A stretch of DNA of 6,243 nt from Synergistaceae bacterium (GCA_017448375.1 JAFSLR010000038.1:1-6243), one strand, 5' to 3'; counted from the first letter of the stretch, positions 1 to 6,082 are shown. Made by a program: numbers and translations. Notes: generated from the sequence alone by a model not told the origin.

Positions 1-1
1 G

Positions 2-328
2 ATAGGAGCATTCATACGCAAGACAAGCATTGACGAACTTCCCCAGCTCTTTAACGTCCTCAAAGGGGAGATGAGTCTTGTCGGGCCGAGACCGTTACCG
101 CAGATTGATGTCGATTTGCTTTACAGTGAAGAGCATATACTGAAGAAAGTTTACGCCGCAAAGCCCGGACTCACTGGAATATGGCAGGTCAGCGGGAGAA
201 GCGATCTTGATGCGAATTTCAGGCGGGAGATTAACTGCTACTACGTCCATAACTGGAGCGTATGGTTAGATATTGCAATACTCTTGAAGACTCCTTTGGC
301 CGTAATCACACACAAGGGGGCGTATTAA
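2..328 (+). CDS. Bacterial sugar transferase (polyprenyl-phosphate sugar-1-P transferase), C-terminal part, 5' truncated
   Basis: This is the last 108 codons of a membrane-associated phosphoglycosyl transferase that moves a sugar-1-phosphate from a nucleotide sugar to undecaprenyl phosphate, starting O-antigen, capsule or exopolysaccharide units. The reading frame is open from base 2, so the gene begins outside the window. Visible in the fragment: IRKTSIDELPQL at residues 5-16, whose Asp11-Glu12 matches the catalytic Asp-Glu dyad known in PglC-type enzymes; VLKGEMSLVGPRPL at 19-32; KPGLTGIWQVSGRSD around 55-69; and a C-terminal ...TPLAVITHKGAY end as in WcaJ/RfbP-like members. The ATG at 71 lies inside the conserved domain and is not a real start. 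The missing part would hold the membrane helix or helices. Sugar specificity cannot be read from this part. No clear terminator follows. The family call is very secure. Confidence 0.95.
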   Translation: MGAFIRKTSIDELPQLFNVLKGEMSLVGPRPLPQIDVDLLYSEEHILKKVYAAKPGLTGIWQVSGRSDLDANFRREINCYYVHNWSVWLDIAILLKTPLAVITHKGAY

Positions 329-335
329 GCGTTAA

Positions 336-366
336 TTCTCATTTGAACATGGCCGTGTTATATAAT
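336..366 (+). promoter_or_regulatory. Candidate sigma-70-type promoter for tyrS and the downstream genes
   Basis: The gap before tyrS contains TGTTATATAAT at 356-366. It can be read as an extended -10 (TG at 356-357, one base, TATATA at 359-364) or as a perfect TATAAT at 361-366. TTCTCA at 336-341 is a 4-of-6 match to a -35 box, 17 bp upstream of TATATA. A better-looking TTGAAC at 343-348 sits too close (12 bp from TATAAT) to be the partner. Transcription would start near 371-374, giving a leader of roughly 30 nt, too short for a T-box or other riboswitch. This is inference from sequence pattern only. Confidence 0.45.
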
Positions 367-383
367 TAGCCGTAAAAATCCCG

Positions 384-391
384 AAAAGGAG
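384..391 (+). promoter_or_regulatory. Ribosome-binding site of tyrS
   Basis: AAAAGGAG ends 9 nt before the ATG at 401, a normal Shine-Dalgarno distance. It supports that ATG as the tyrS start, together with the match of the protein N-terminus to bacterial TyrRS. Confidence 0.75.
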
Positions 392-400
392 ACAATCATT

Positions 401-1678
401 ATGAATGCTTTTGAGACTCTGAGGGAGCGCGGTTATTTCGAGTGGTGCACTAACGAAGAACGCCTCGCACAGGTCATGAATGAAGAAATGGTTACGGCCT
501 ACGTAGGATTTGACCCCACAGCGGACAGCCTTCACGTAGGACATTTGATTCCCTTAATGGCACTCGGCTGGCTTCAGAGGGCAGGACACAGACCCATAGC
601 ACTCGCAGGAGGCGGAACAGGATTAATCGGCGACCCCTCCGGAAAAAGCAAGGAACGCAATCTCATCACCCTTGAAGCCGTAATGCACAACATTGAAGGC
701 GTGAAGAAACAGCTCGTAAAATTCCTCAACTTTGACTGCGGTGAAAACTCTGCACTTCTCCTCAACAATTACGACTGGTTAAGCAAAATCTCATTCCTCG
801 ATGTACTTCACGATGTGGGAAAATATTTCTCCGTCAACAACCTAATCGCCCGCGAATATATCCGCTCACGCCTCGAAGACCCCGCAAAAGGAATCTCATA
901 CACCGAGTTTTCTTACGTTCTCCTTCAGGCTATGGACTTCAAGTATCTCAACGAACATTACAACTGCCGGCTCCAAATGGGCGGTAACGATCAGCAGGGT
1001 AACTTGCTTGCGGGTTCTGACTACATACGAAGGACAACAGGCGCGGAAGTTTTCGGACTCACTCAGCCTTTACTGCTCACGTCATCAGGGACTAAGTTCG
1101 GGAAAACTGAGGCCGGAGCTGTCTGGCTTGACCCGGAGAAAACCAGCCCTTACCGTTTCTATCAGTTCTGGTTCAACACAGAGGACAAAGACGCAGAAAG
1201 ACTCTTAAAGCTCTATACGTTCCTTCCGATTGACGAAATCAAAACGATAATGGCCGAACACAACCAGTCCCCCGAAAAAAGAGTCGCACAGAAGAAATTA
1301 GCCTATGAGGTTACAGCGACAGTACACGGAGTCGAAACGGCTAAAAGCGTAATCACAGCGAGCGAGATTCTTTTCAACCCTAAAATTGATTTTGCTGACG
1401 TTAGCGGGGAAACTTGCGGAATGCTCAAATCTGAAGTCCCTTACACGAAACTTGAAGGCGTGAGTCTTCCTGCGGGAGTCGTGGGAATATTGTCGGCTTC
1501 GGGTGCTTGCGAGTCAAACGGAGAGGCTAAACGCGCAATACGTCAGGGCGGAGTCTCGGTCAACGGCGTGAAGATTACGGACGAGAAAGCAGAGATTACC
1601 CCGTCAATGCTCGTTGCGGAAAAATATTTGTTCCTCAGAATAGGCCGGAAAAAATTCAACATGGCCGAAATCGCGTAA
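401..1678 (+). CDS. tyrS: Tyrosyl-tRNA synthetase (class I)
   Basis: Cytoplasmic enzyme that activates tyrosine with ATP and charges tRNA-Tyr. The 425-residue length is normal for bacterial TyrRS. Visible signatures in order: AYVGFDPTADSLHVGH at 33-48, with Tyr34 in the tyrosine pocket and HVGH as the class I HIGH motif; GGGTGLIGDPSGKS at 70-83; YVLLQAMD at 172-179 (the Y-x3-Q-x2-D tyrosine-binding set); GGNDQQGN at 194-201; and KFGKT at 232-236, the KMSKS-equivalent loop. Residues from about 350 to 415 form the S4-like RNA-binding domain, including RAIRQGGVSVNG. All catalytic motifs are intact. It appears to head a run of co-directional genes, with the next start codon 2 nt after its stop. 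The short leader leaves no room for a T-box. Identification is essentially certain. Confidence 0.98.
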   Translation: MNAFETLRERGYFEWCTNEERLAQVMNEEMVTAYVGFDPTADSLHVGHLIPLMALGWLQRAGHRPIALAGGGTGLIGDPSGKSKERNLITLEAVMHNIEGVKKQLVKFLNFDCGENSALLLNNYDWLSKISFLDVLHDVGKYFSVNNLIAREYIRSRLEDPAKGISYTEFSYVLLQAMDFKYLNEHYNCRLQMGGNDQQGNLLAGSDYIRRTTGAEVFGLTQPLLLTSSGTKFGKTEAGAVWLDPEKTSPYRFYQFWFNTEDKDAERLLKLYTFLPIDEIKTIMAEHNQSPEKRVAQKKLAYEVTATVHGVETAKSVITASEILFNPKIDFADVSGETCGMLKSEVPYTKLEGVSLPAGVVGILSASGACESNGEAKRAIRQGGVSVNGVKITDEKAEITPSMLVAEKYLFLRIGRKKFNMAEIA

Positions 1679-1680
1679 CA

Positions 1681-2448
1681 ATGCACACATGCACATGGTA
1701 TATATCAGACTCCGTAAGTGATGTTCTAGCACAGGTCATTAAGGACATGGCAGCAGCTCTGCGGAGTCATTCGCGGAATATAGATCTTGATGTCATAAGC
1801 GCAAAGGAAAGTTACAAGGCCGGATTTGAGCGCGTGAGAAATATTTTCAGGAAGCGTGAAATATGGCACTTGTTCGGGCGTGCTCCGTTGTGGTGGCGTA
1901 TAGTGAGGATTCATTCGCGGACAGTTCACACACTCTTGGAGAAAACGAACTGGGCCGGGCATCCTTCAAGATTCTTCAACGAGGGCGCGAAATCGGGTGA
2001 GGCTGTAATATTCCCTGTCTTTGACCCTTTAAGCAGTTACAGCGAGGACGGGAAGAAAGCTGTATTCATTCGGGACGGAAGGAAGATTCCAGAGGGTGAT
2101 TACGAGGTTGCAGACATAACAGAGAGACTATTACGGCCTGAAGCACTGAGCGGAATATACATTGCGAACGACACAGGGCCGCGCGAGGCAATGAGGGCAG
2201 GAATACTCACGATGAGGGGAGTTGCTGTAGCGTCGGAGAAGTCCGGGTATCTCGATGAAATTTTAGGGCCTGACGGTTATTTCCTGATACGTGATGAGGA
2301 AGATTTGCCCCGAATAATTCAGCAGGGACTCGGCAACAGGGGGAAGCATATCGCAATGACAGCGCGTCATTTCCTCAATTCTAGACGGTCTCACGAACGC
2401 TGTACGAACTCGCTAATATCGCTTTACAGGAAAGTCATAGCAGAATGA
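1681..2448 (+). CDS. Short, atypical GT-B-like glycosyltransferase
   Basis: The 255-residue protein reads like a reduced GT-B fold glycosyltransferase. The C-terminal half has SGIYIANDTGPREAMRAG at 157-174, then VAVASEKSGYLDEILGPDGY (181-200) and FLIRDEEDLPRIIQQGL. This matches the nucleotide-sugar-binding half of GT4 enzymes (EAMxxG...VVAS...GGxxEI...DGxxGxLV...D). The N-terminal half is weakly conserved, with a possible Rossmann strand at 60-66 (EIWHLFG). GT4 enzymes are usually about 350-400 residues, so this one is short. It also lacks the first Glu of the usual E-x7-E motif; an NDTGP stretch reminiscent of GT9 heptosyltransferases stands in its place. The start follows the tyrS stop by 2 nt with no good Shine-Dalgarno, so reinitiation after tyrS is likely and a slightly different start is possible. 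It overlaps the acyltransferase by ATGA, which suggests an envelope lipid or glycan substrate. Donor and acceptor are unknown. Confidence 0.65.
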   Translation: MHTCTWYISDSVSDVLAQVIKDMAAALRSHSRNIDLDVISAKESYKAGFERVRNIFRKREIWHLFGRAPLWWRIVRIHSRTVHTLLEKTNWAGHPSRFFNEGAKSGEAVIFPVFDPLSSYSEDGKKAVFIRDGRKIPEGDYEVADITERLLRPEALSGIYIANDTGPREAMRAGILTMRGVAVASEKSGYLDEILGPDGYFLIRDEEDLPRIIQQGLGNRGKHIAMTARHFLNSRRSHERCTNSLISLYRKVIAE

Positions 2449-3311
2449 GCAAGCTAGCAGTTAAGGCCATAAAGTTATTTGAGCATTTTGCGGACACCGG
2501 CACTAAAGGGAGAATCACGCAAAAATTTCTGTCTGGACTCCTAAAGATGATTCACCCCCGTGCTAAGGTCGTTGATGAGAATCTCAAGCTCGCATACCCT
2601 GAAGCCCCGTCCCAATGGAGGAAGGATATTCGCTCGGCCATGTATGAGAATCTAGCGTGGACGATAACGGAGATATTAGCCCTTCAGCGCGACCCGTCGC
2701 AGATTTTCGGCTGGGTGAAAACTATCGGGAATCCCGAAATTGCTGATGAGCTTATGGACTCGAAGAAGGGAGCTTTATTTGTGTCGGCTCATTTCGGGAA
2801 CTGGGAGATTATGGCGGCTTGGTACGGTCAGTATACGAAGAGGCGAAATCATCAGATGTACGTTGTAGCACAGCCGATTCACGACAAAGACATATCAGAG
2901 TACATTGACAGTTTGCGGAATCGAATGGGTGTTGACCTTTTGCCGACAGATTACTCGGTGCAGAAATATGCGCGTCTCCTCAAAGCGGGGAATCATATTG
3001 CGCTCCTTAATGATGTTGCGGGATACGGTGAAATGATTGTGCCTTTCATGGGGCATGACGCAACTAACATTCCCGGCCCGGCTATAATGGCTATGCTTTC
3101 GGGAGTGCCGATAATCCCGGTATGCATTTACAGGAACGCACCGTTTGAGCATGAGATAGAGTTTTTCCCGCCAATCGAAATGCCCGACACGAAATTGCCG
3201 CGTGAGGAGAGACTCCGAAAGATTATTCTTGAGTGCAACCTCGCTATAGAGAGATTCATACGGAGAAGGCCGGAATTATGGTTCTGGCTTCACAAAAGAT
3301 GGAGGCCGTAA
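2445..3311 (+). CDS. Lipid A biosynthesis acyltransferase, LpxL/HtrB family
   Basis: This 288-residue protein belongs to the LpxL/LpxM (HtrB/MsbB) family, which adds secondary acyl chains to lipid A precursors at the inner membrane. Seen in the sequence: VSAHFGNWE at 113-121, giving the catalytic H-x4-E motif (His116, Glu121); NDVAGYGEMIVPFMG at 189-203; a PGPAIMAMLSGVPIIPVCIYR block at 210-230; and the family's C-terminal RRRPELWFWLHKRW at 273-286. Length is close to the usual 290-310. The N-terminus (residues 1-37) shows no clear hydrophobic helix, unlike E. coli LpxL, so membrane association may be peripheral. The start overlaps the glycosyltransferase stop as ATGA, with an AGGAAAG stretch upstream (2428-2434), which suggests translational coupling. 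The chain transferred cannot be told from the sequence. Some family members instead acylate mannosyl-phosphoinositides in actinobacteria, which is unlikely here. Confidence 0.88.
   Translation: MSKLAVKAIKLFEHFADTGTKGRITQKFLSGLLKMIHPRAKVVDENLKLAYPEAPSQWRKDIRSAMYENLAWTITEILALQRDPSQIFGWVKTIGNPEIADELMDSKKGALFVSAHFGNWEIMAAWYGQYTKRRNHQMYVVAQPIHDKDISEYIDSLRNRMGVDLLPTDYSVQKYARLLKAGNHIALLNDVAGYGEMIVPFMGHDATNIPGPAIMAMLSGVPIIPVCIYRNAPFEHEIEFFPPIEMPDTKLPREERLRKIILECNLAIERFIRRRPELWFWLHKRWRP
3301..3305 (+). promoter_or_regulatory. Ribosome-binding site of queD, inside the acyltransferase stop region
   Basis: GGAGG is formed by the last codons of the acyltransferase (Trp-Arg-Pro-stop) and ends 7 nt before the queD ATG at 3313. 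It fixes that start codon and shows that the two genes share coding and ribosome-recruiting bases. Confidence 0.75.
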
Positions 3312-3312
3312 A

Positions 3313-3681
3313 ATGTTATTGAGCAGGGATTTCACGTTTGACGCAGCGCATAATCTCATACACTATCACGGGAAATGCGAGAAACTTCACGGGCATACGT
3401 ACAGGCTGAGAGTCGTTGTTGAGGGAACGCCGGACTCTGAGGGAATGATTATCGACTTCACGGAGCTTAAAGCCATAGTGAATGAGAATGTACTCTCACG
3501 GCTTGACCATGCTTATATCAATGACATAATCCCCCAGCCAAGTGCGGAGAATATAGCGTTATGGGTTTGGGGAGAGCTTGAAGGGCGTGTGAAGAGGGAA
3601 AATTGCGGATTGTATGAGATTCATGTTTGGGAGACCGCTAACAGCCGCGTGATTCTCAGGAAGGAGGATATGATCAAATGA
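3313..3681 (+). CDS. queD: 6-carboxy-5,6,7,8-tetrahydropterin synthase (QueD / PTPS family)
   Basis: QueD converts 7,8-dihydroneopterin triphosphate to 6-carboxytetrahydropterin, the second step from GTP to preQ0 and queuosine. The 122-residue length is normal. Zinc ligands are visible as His13 (DAAHNL) and His26 and His28 in CEKLHGH (22-28). Cys22 in C-x3-HGH is the catalytic cysteine that marks QueD rather than PTPS-III, which carries Glu at that point. Also present are GMIIDFTELK (44-53), LDHAYIN (64-70, with Asp65-His66), QPSAEN (75-80) and VWET (105-108, Glu107 binding the pterin). The gene starts 1 nt after the acyltransferase stop with a strong GGAGG, and overlaps folE2, which makes its substrate. 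That pairing supports the QueD call. QueE and QueC are absent from the window. Confidence 0.95.
   Translation: MLLSRDFTFDAAHNLIHYHGKCEKLHGHTYRLRVVVEGTPDSEGMIIDFTELKAIVNENVLSRLDHAYINDIIPQPSAENIALWVWGELEGRVKRENCGLYEIHVWETANSRVILRKEDMIK
3661..3667 (+). promoter_or_regulatory. Ribosome-binding site of folE2, inside queD
   Basis: AAGGAGG ends 10 nt before the folE2 ATG at 3678 and lies within the last codons of queD. It is one of the strongest Shine-Dalgarno matches in the window and suggests that FolE2 is translated efficiently in its own right as well as through the ATGA overlap. Confidence 0.75.
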
Positions 3682-4451
3682 AAGACGTACAGAAAGAATA
3701 TGACTCCCGAAACATCTCCATAGACCGGGTCGGAGTCCGAAACGTAAATTACCCGATAATCACCCTCTACCACGACGGCGGAACTCAAAGCACAATCGCA
3801 AGAATCTCAATGAGCGTAATGTTGCCCCGTGAATATCGCGGTACACACATGAGCCGATTTATTGAGACTCTCGAAGAATATCGCGGCCGTGTCTCCCCTC
3901 ACAACCTTGAAGGCTTCACGCGACGTTTGTGCGAAAAGTTGAACGCCTCAGAAAGCTCCGTAAGATTCCGTTTCCCCTATTACTTCAGGAAGAAAGCCCC
4001 CGTATCAGGAATCGAAAGCTACAGCAAGTGCGACATTGATTTACAGGCAAATTACATCATGGGTCAGCATCTCGATATGGTTACGGGACTCTCTCTAAGT
4101 GTTCAGACATTGTGCCCTTGCTCAAAGGAAATCTCGCAGTACGGTGCGCACAATCAGCGTGCAGTCGTCTCACTCAAAGTACGCTGCAAGGGTCTCGTAT
4201 GGTTCGAGGAACTTATAGCGATGATTGAGGAGTCAGCTTCTTCACCCCTTTATACACTCCTGAAACGAGAGGACGAGAAATTCATTACCGAACACGCCTA
4301 CGAGAATCCCAGATTTGTTGAGGACGTTATACGGGAATTAGCGGTGAGACTCGACTCTGATGAGCGTATCACGTGGTACAGCGCAAGCGTTGAGAGCGAA
4401 GAGAGCATACACGATCACAGCGCATTCGCGGAGATTGAGCGCACTAAATGA
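3678..4451 (+). CDS. folE2: GTP cyclohydrolase I type B (FolE2)
   Basis: FolE2 opens GTP to 7,8-dihydroneopterin triphosphate, the entry point to both folate and queuosine precursors. The 257-residue protein shows the family landmarks: VGVRNVNYPI at 18-27; YRGTHMSRF at 53-61; CPCSKEISQYGAHNQR at 146-161, with the conserved metal-site Cys146 and His158; and an ESIHDHSAF end at 242-250 with His245 and His247. It is unrelated in sequence to classical FolE, and characterised members do not need zinc (they use other divalent metals such as Mn or Fe). FolE2 is therefore often Zur-controlled in species that also carry FolE; no Zur-like box is evident at this junction, which has no intergenic space. 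The gene overlaps queD upstream and the HlyD-like gene downstream by ATGA. With queD it supplies the first two preQ0 steps, and it may also feed folate synthesis. Confidence 0.96.
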   Translation: MKDVQKEYDSRNISIDRVGVRNVNYPIITLYHDGGTQSTIARISMSVMLPREYRGTHMSRFIETLEEYRGRVSPHNLEGFTRRLCEKLNASESSVRFRFPYYFRKKAPVSGIESYSKCDIDLQANYIMGQHLDMVTGLSLSVQTLCPCSKEISQYGAHNQRAVVSLKVRCKGLVWFEELIAMIEESASSPLYTLLKREDEKFITEHAYENPRFVEDVIRELAVRLDSDERITWYSASVESEESIHDHSAFAEIERTK

Positions 4452-5377
4452 GCCGGAAAAAAAGAAGGGGACTCCCTCAGCGTTTGCTGTATTATTCGTT
4501 ATTCGTATTCATATTCATAATGGCTTACAGGGTCTACCGGACATGGTACGAGGATTACAAGTTTTCACACCCGCGAATCATTGAGGCCGTTACGATAAAT
4601 TACAGCGAGGAACAGCCCCTTAACGGTATATTATTGTGGGACGAACAGTTAATCTACGCGACAAAAAGCGGCTTCCTTTCGTACCCTTCACCACGTCCGC
4701 GAATGGTAGCAAAGGGTGAAATTCTTGCGGCCATTGACGGCTCTGCAATTTACGCACCTTACCCGGCATATTTTTATCCCGGTCTTGACGGTCAGGAAGG
4801 AAACTGGGTCTACCCAAAACTATGGCCTGATTTCGCGCCTTACCCTGATTTCGAGGACTCAAAGCTCATCGAGAACGGTACGTACCTTCAGAGAGGAGAG
4901 CCGATCGGGAAATTGATTCCCCAGCCGCAAATTTTGAGGTGCATAACCTATCTTGATACATCGCCTTCACTCGAACGGGCATTGAAGGACAAGAACAGCC
5001 CCACGATAAGAATACGTACTGAGGACGAAGGAAAAGAACGTAAAGCCGAAGTTGTAGCGGTAAAATCTTCAGGGCAGAAACTCAAAGTATATTTGAGGCT
5101 TCCATTTTTCCCGCCGAATCTGCTCAAATCGAGAAGGTTTAATGCCAGCGTTATCACGGATATTCAGAAAGGGATTTTAGTTCCAGACACGGCAGTTATA
5201 ACCCGCGACGGTAAAAACAAAGTCTTCATTCTTCAGGGAAACAGCCTTATCTCACAGGATATTGAAGGGTTTCCGGCTGACGAGGAAAATTTTTTCATCG
5301 AGAAAGGAGTCAGGCACGGAGACAAACTAATACTTGACGCAGGAGCAATAAAAGATGAAAACGGGAGGATATGGTAA
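4448..5377 (+). CDS. HlyD-like single-pass membrane protein (periplasmic adaptor-like)
   Basis: The 309-residue protein has a basic N-terminus (MSRKKRRG), one hydrophobic helix at about 13-29 and then a long soluble part, so it is probably anchored in the inner membrane with the bulk outside the cytoplasm. Two short segments, MVAKGEILAAI (86-96) and LQRGEPIGKLI (148-158), look like halves of a biotinyl-lipoyl-type hairpin. GILVPDTAVITRDGKNKVF (242-260) resembles the beta-barrel/membrane-proximal region of RND and HlyD adaptors. Between the half-motifs lies a stretch rich in Tyr, Pro and Trp (102-136). No long coiled-coil hairpin is evident and no ABC or RND pump gene is adjacent, so an export role is not supported. 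Bacillota often have a comparable HlyD-like gene just before yggS/ylmE near cell-division genes; this comparison is from memory. Exact function is unknown. Confidence 0.65.
   Translation: MSRKKRRGLPQRLLYYSLFVFIFIMAYRVYRTWYEDYKFSHPRIIEAVTINYSEEQPLNGILLWDEQLIYATKSGFLSYPSPRPRMVAKGEILAAIDGSAIYAPYPAYFYPGLDGQEGNWVYPKLWPDFAPYPDFEDSKLIENGTYLQRGEPIGKLIPQPQILRCITYLDTSPSLERALKDKNSPTIRIRTEDEGKERKAEVVAVKSSGQKLKVYLRLPFFPPNLLKSRRFNASVITDIQKGILVPDTAVITRDGKNKVFILQGNSLISQDIEGFPADEENFFIEKGVRHGDKLILDAGAIKDENGRIW
5363..5368 (+). promoter_or_regulatory. Probable ribosome-binding site of yggS
   Basis: GGGAGG inside the last codons of the HlyD-like gene ends 12 nt before the ATG at 5381. The spacing is long but usable, and no better start is present upstream in this frame close to the conserved N-terminus. 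Confidence 0.5.
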
Positions 5378-5380
5378 AAA

Positions 5381-6064
5381 ATGAATGCAGAAGAAATACT
5401 TTCAAGAATCGAAAACGCAATGTCAAAATCAGGCCGTAAAGACAAAGTATTTTTCGCAGCCGTCAGCAAAACACGAACTGTTGACGAAATGAAGGAGGCC
5501 GAAAAGATTCCGTTTGTTGACTTCTTCGGGGAAAACAGAGTCCAGGAAGCCGAGTCAAAACGAAAAGTTTACGGAGAATCCCGAATCCCTTGGCGTTTAA
5601 TCGGACATCTTCAGGCGAACAAAGCACGTAAAGCCGCAGAAATTTTTGACACGATAGACAGCATAGACTCTCCCGAACTCGCAGCGAGACTCAGCCGTAT
5701 AGCTGGCGAACTCGGTAAAGTTATCCCCGTCCTAATCGAAGTCAACACTTCAGGCGAGGCCAGCAAATCAGGAGTTGACCCCGCGAATTTCACGGAACTT
5801 CTTGACGCTGTAATCTCTCAGGAAAATTTGAGGCTTGACGGATTAATGACTGTAGGGCCGATTACTGATGATGAACGTGGAATCAGGAATGCTTTTGCGA
5901 ATCTGAGGACTCTTTCTGAGAATGCGCGAAAAAAAACGGGGCTTGAATTGCCGGTGCTTTCTATGGGAATGAGCGGTGATTTTGAGCTTGCGATTCTTGA
6001 GGGAAGCACGATGATTCGAATCGGGACTCTTCTTTTCGGGCCGAGAGATTACAGACATTCTTAA
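5381..6064 (+). CDS. yggS: YggS/YlmE/PROSC-family PLP-binding protein
   Basis: Cytoplasmic pyridoxal-5'-phosphate carrier/homeostasis protein with an alanine-racemase-like barrel; the family is not known to catalyse a reaction. The 227 residues match the usual length (about 220-235). Visible signatures: FAAVSKTR at 25-32, with Lys30 as the PLP-binding lysine; FGENRVQE at 49-56; WRLIGHLQANK at 71-81; EVNTSGEASKSG at 120-131; GLMTVGP at 154-160; and LSMGMSGDFELAILEGSTMIRIG with FGPR at 193-222, the phosphate-binding end. All key motifs are intact. It starts 3 nt after the HlyD-like gene and is the last gene of the + strand run. In Bacillota the equivalent gene (ylmE) precedes sepF; here a convergent gene follows instead. 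Codon choice shifts between the first 126 codons and the rest (see findings). Confidence 0.96.
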   Translation: MNAEEILSRIENAMSKSGRKDKVFFAAVSKTRTVDEMKEAEKIPFVDFFGENRVQEAESKRKVYGESRIPWRLIGHLQANKARKAAEIFDTIDSIDSPELAARLSRIAGELGKVIPVLIEVNTSGEASKSGVDPANFTELLDAVISQENLRLDGLMTVGPITDDERGIRNAFANLRTLSENARKKTGLELPVLSMGMSGDFELAILEGSTMIRIGTLLFGPRDYRHS

Positions 6065-6082
6065 ACGGCCCTTAAACGGCCC
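6061..6082 (+). repeat. Perfect 11-bp tandem repeat across the yggS stop codon
   Basis: TTAAACGGCCC occurs twice head to tail (6061-6071 and 6072-6082). The first copy includes the yggS TAA stop at 6062-6064, so the second copy lies just outside the coding region. Slippage duplication is the simplest explanation. No function is evident. Confidence 0.8.

Noticed and set aside
343..348. TTGAAC as a -35 box for tyrS
   Set aside because: It is only 12 bp from TATAAT, too close for a standard sigma-70 promoter.
329..400. T-box riboswitch before tyrS
   Set aside because: The gap is 72 bp and contains none of the T-box stems or an antiterminator; there is not enough room.
574..768. Minus-strand open frame of 64 codons inside tyrS
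   Set aside because: It lies wholly opposite the conserved TyrRS catalytic core and its product resembles nothing I know, so it is a shadow of tyrS.
1747..1749. Internal ATG as the true glycosyltransferase start
   Set aside because: The AAGGA before it is only a couple of bases away, and starting there would remove the first predicted strand. The ATG at 1681 fits the tight gene packing better, although the start remains the least certain in the window.
4360..4584. Plus-strand 74-codon frame across the folE2/HlyD-like junction
   Set aside because: It overlaps two better-supported genes in another frame and has no recognisable product.
6037..6071. GGGCC/GGCCC pairing at the end of yggS as a rightward terminator
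   Set aside because: The stem is about 5 bp with a long loop and no T-tract follows.
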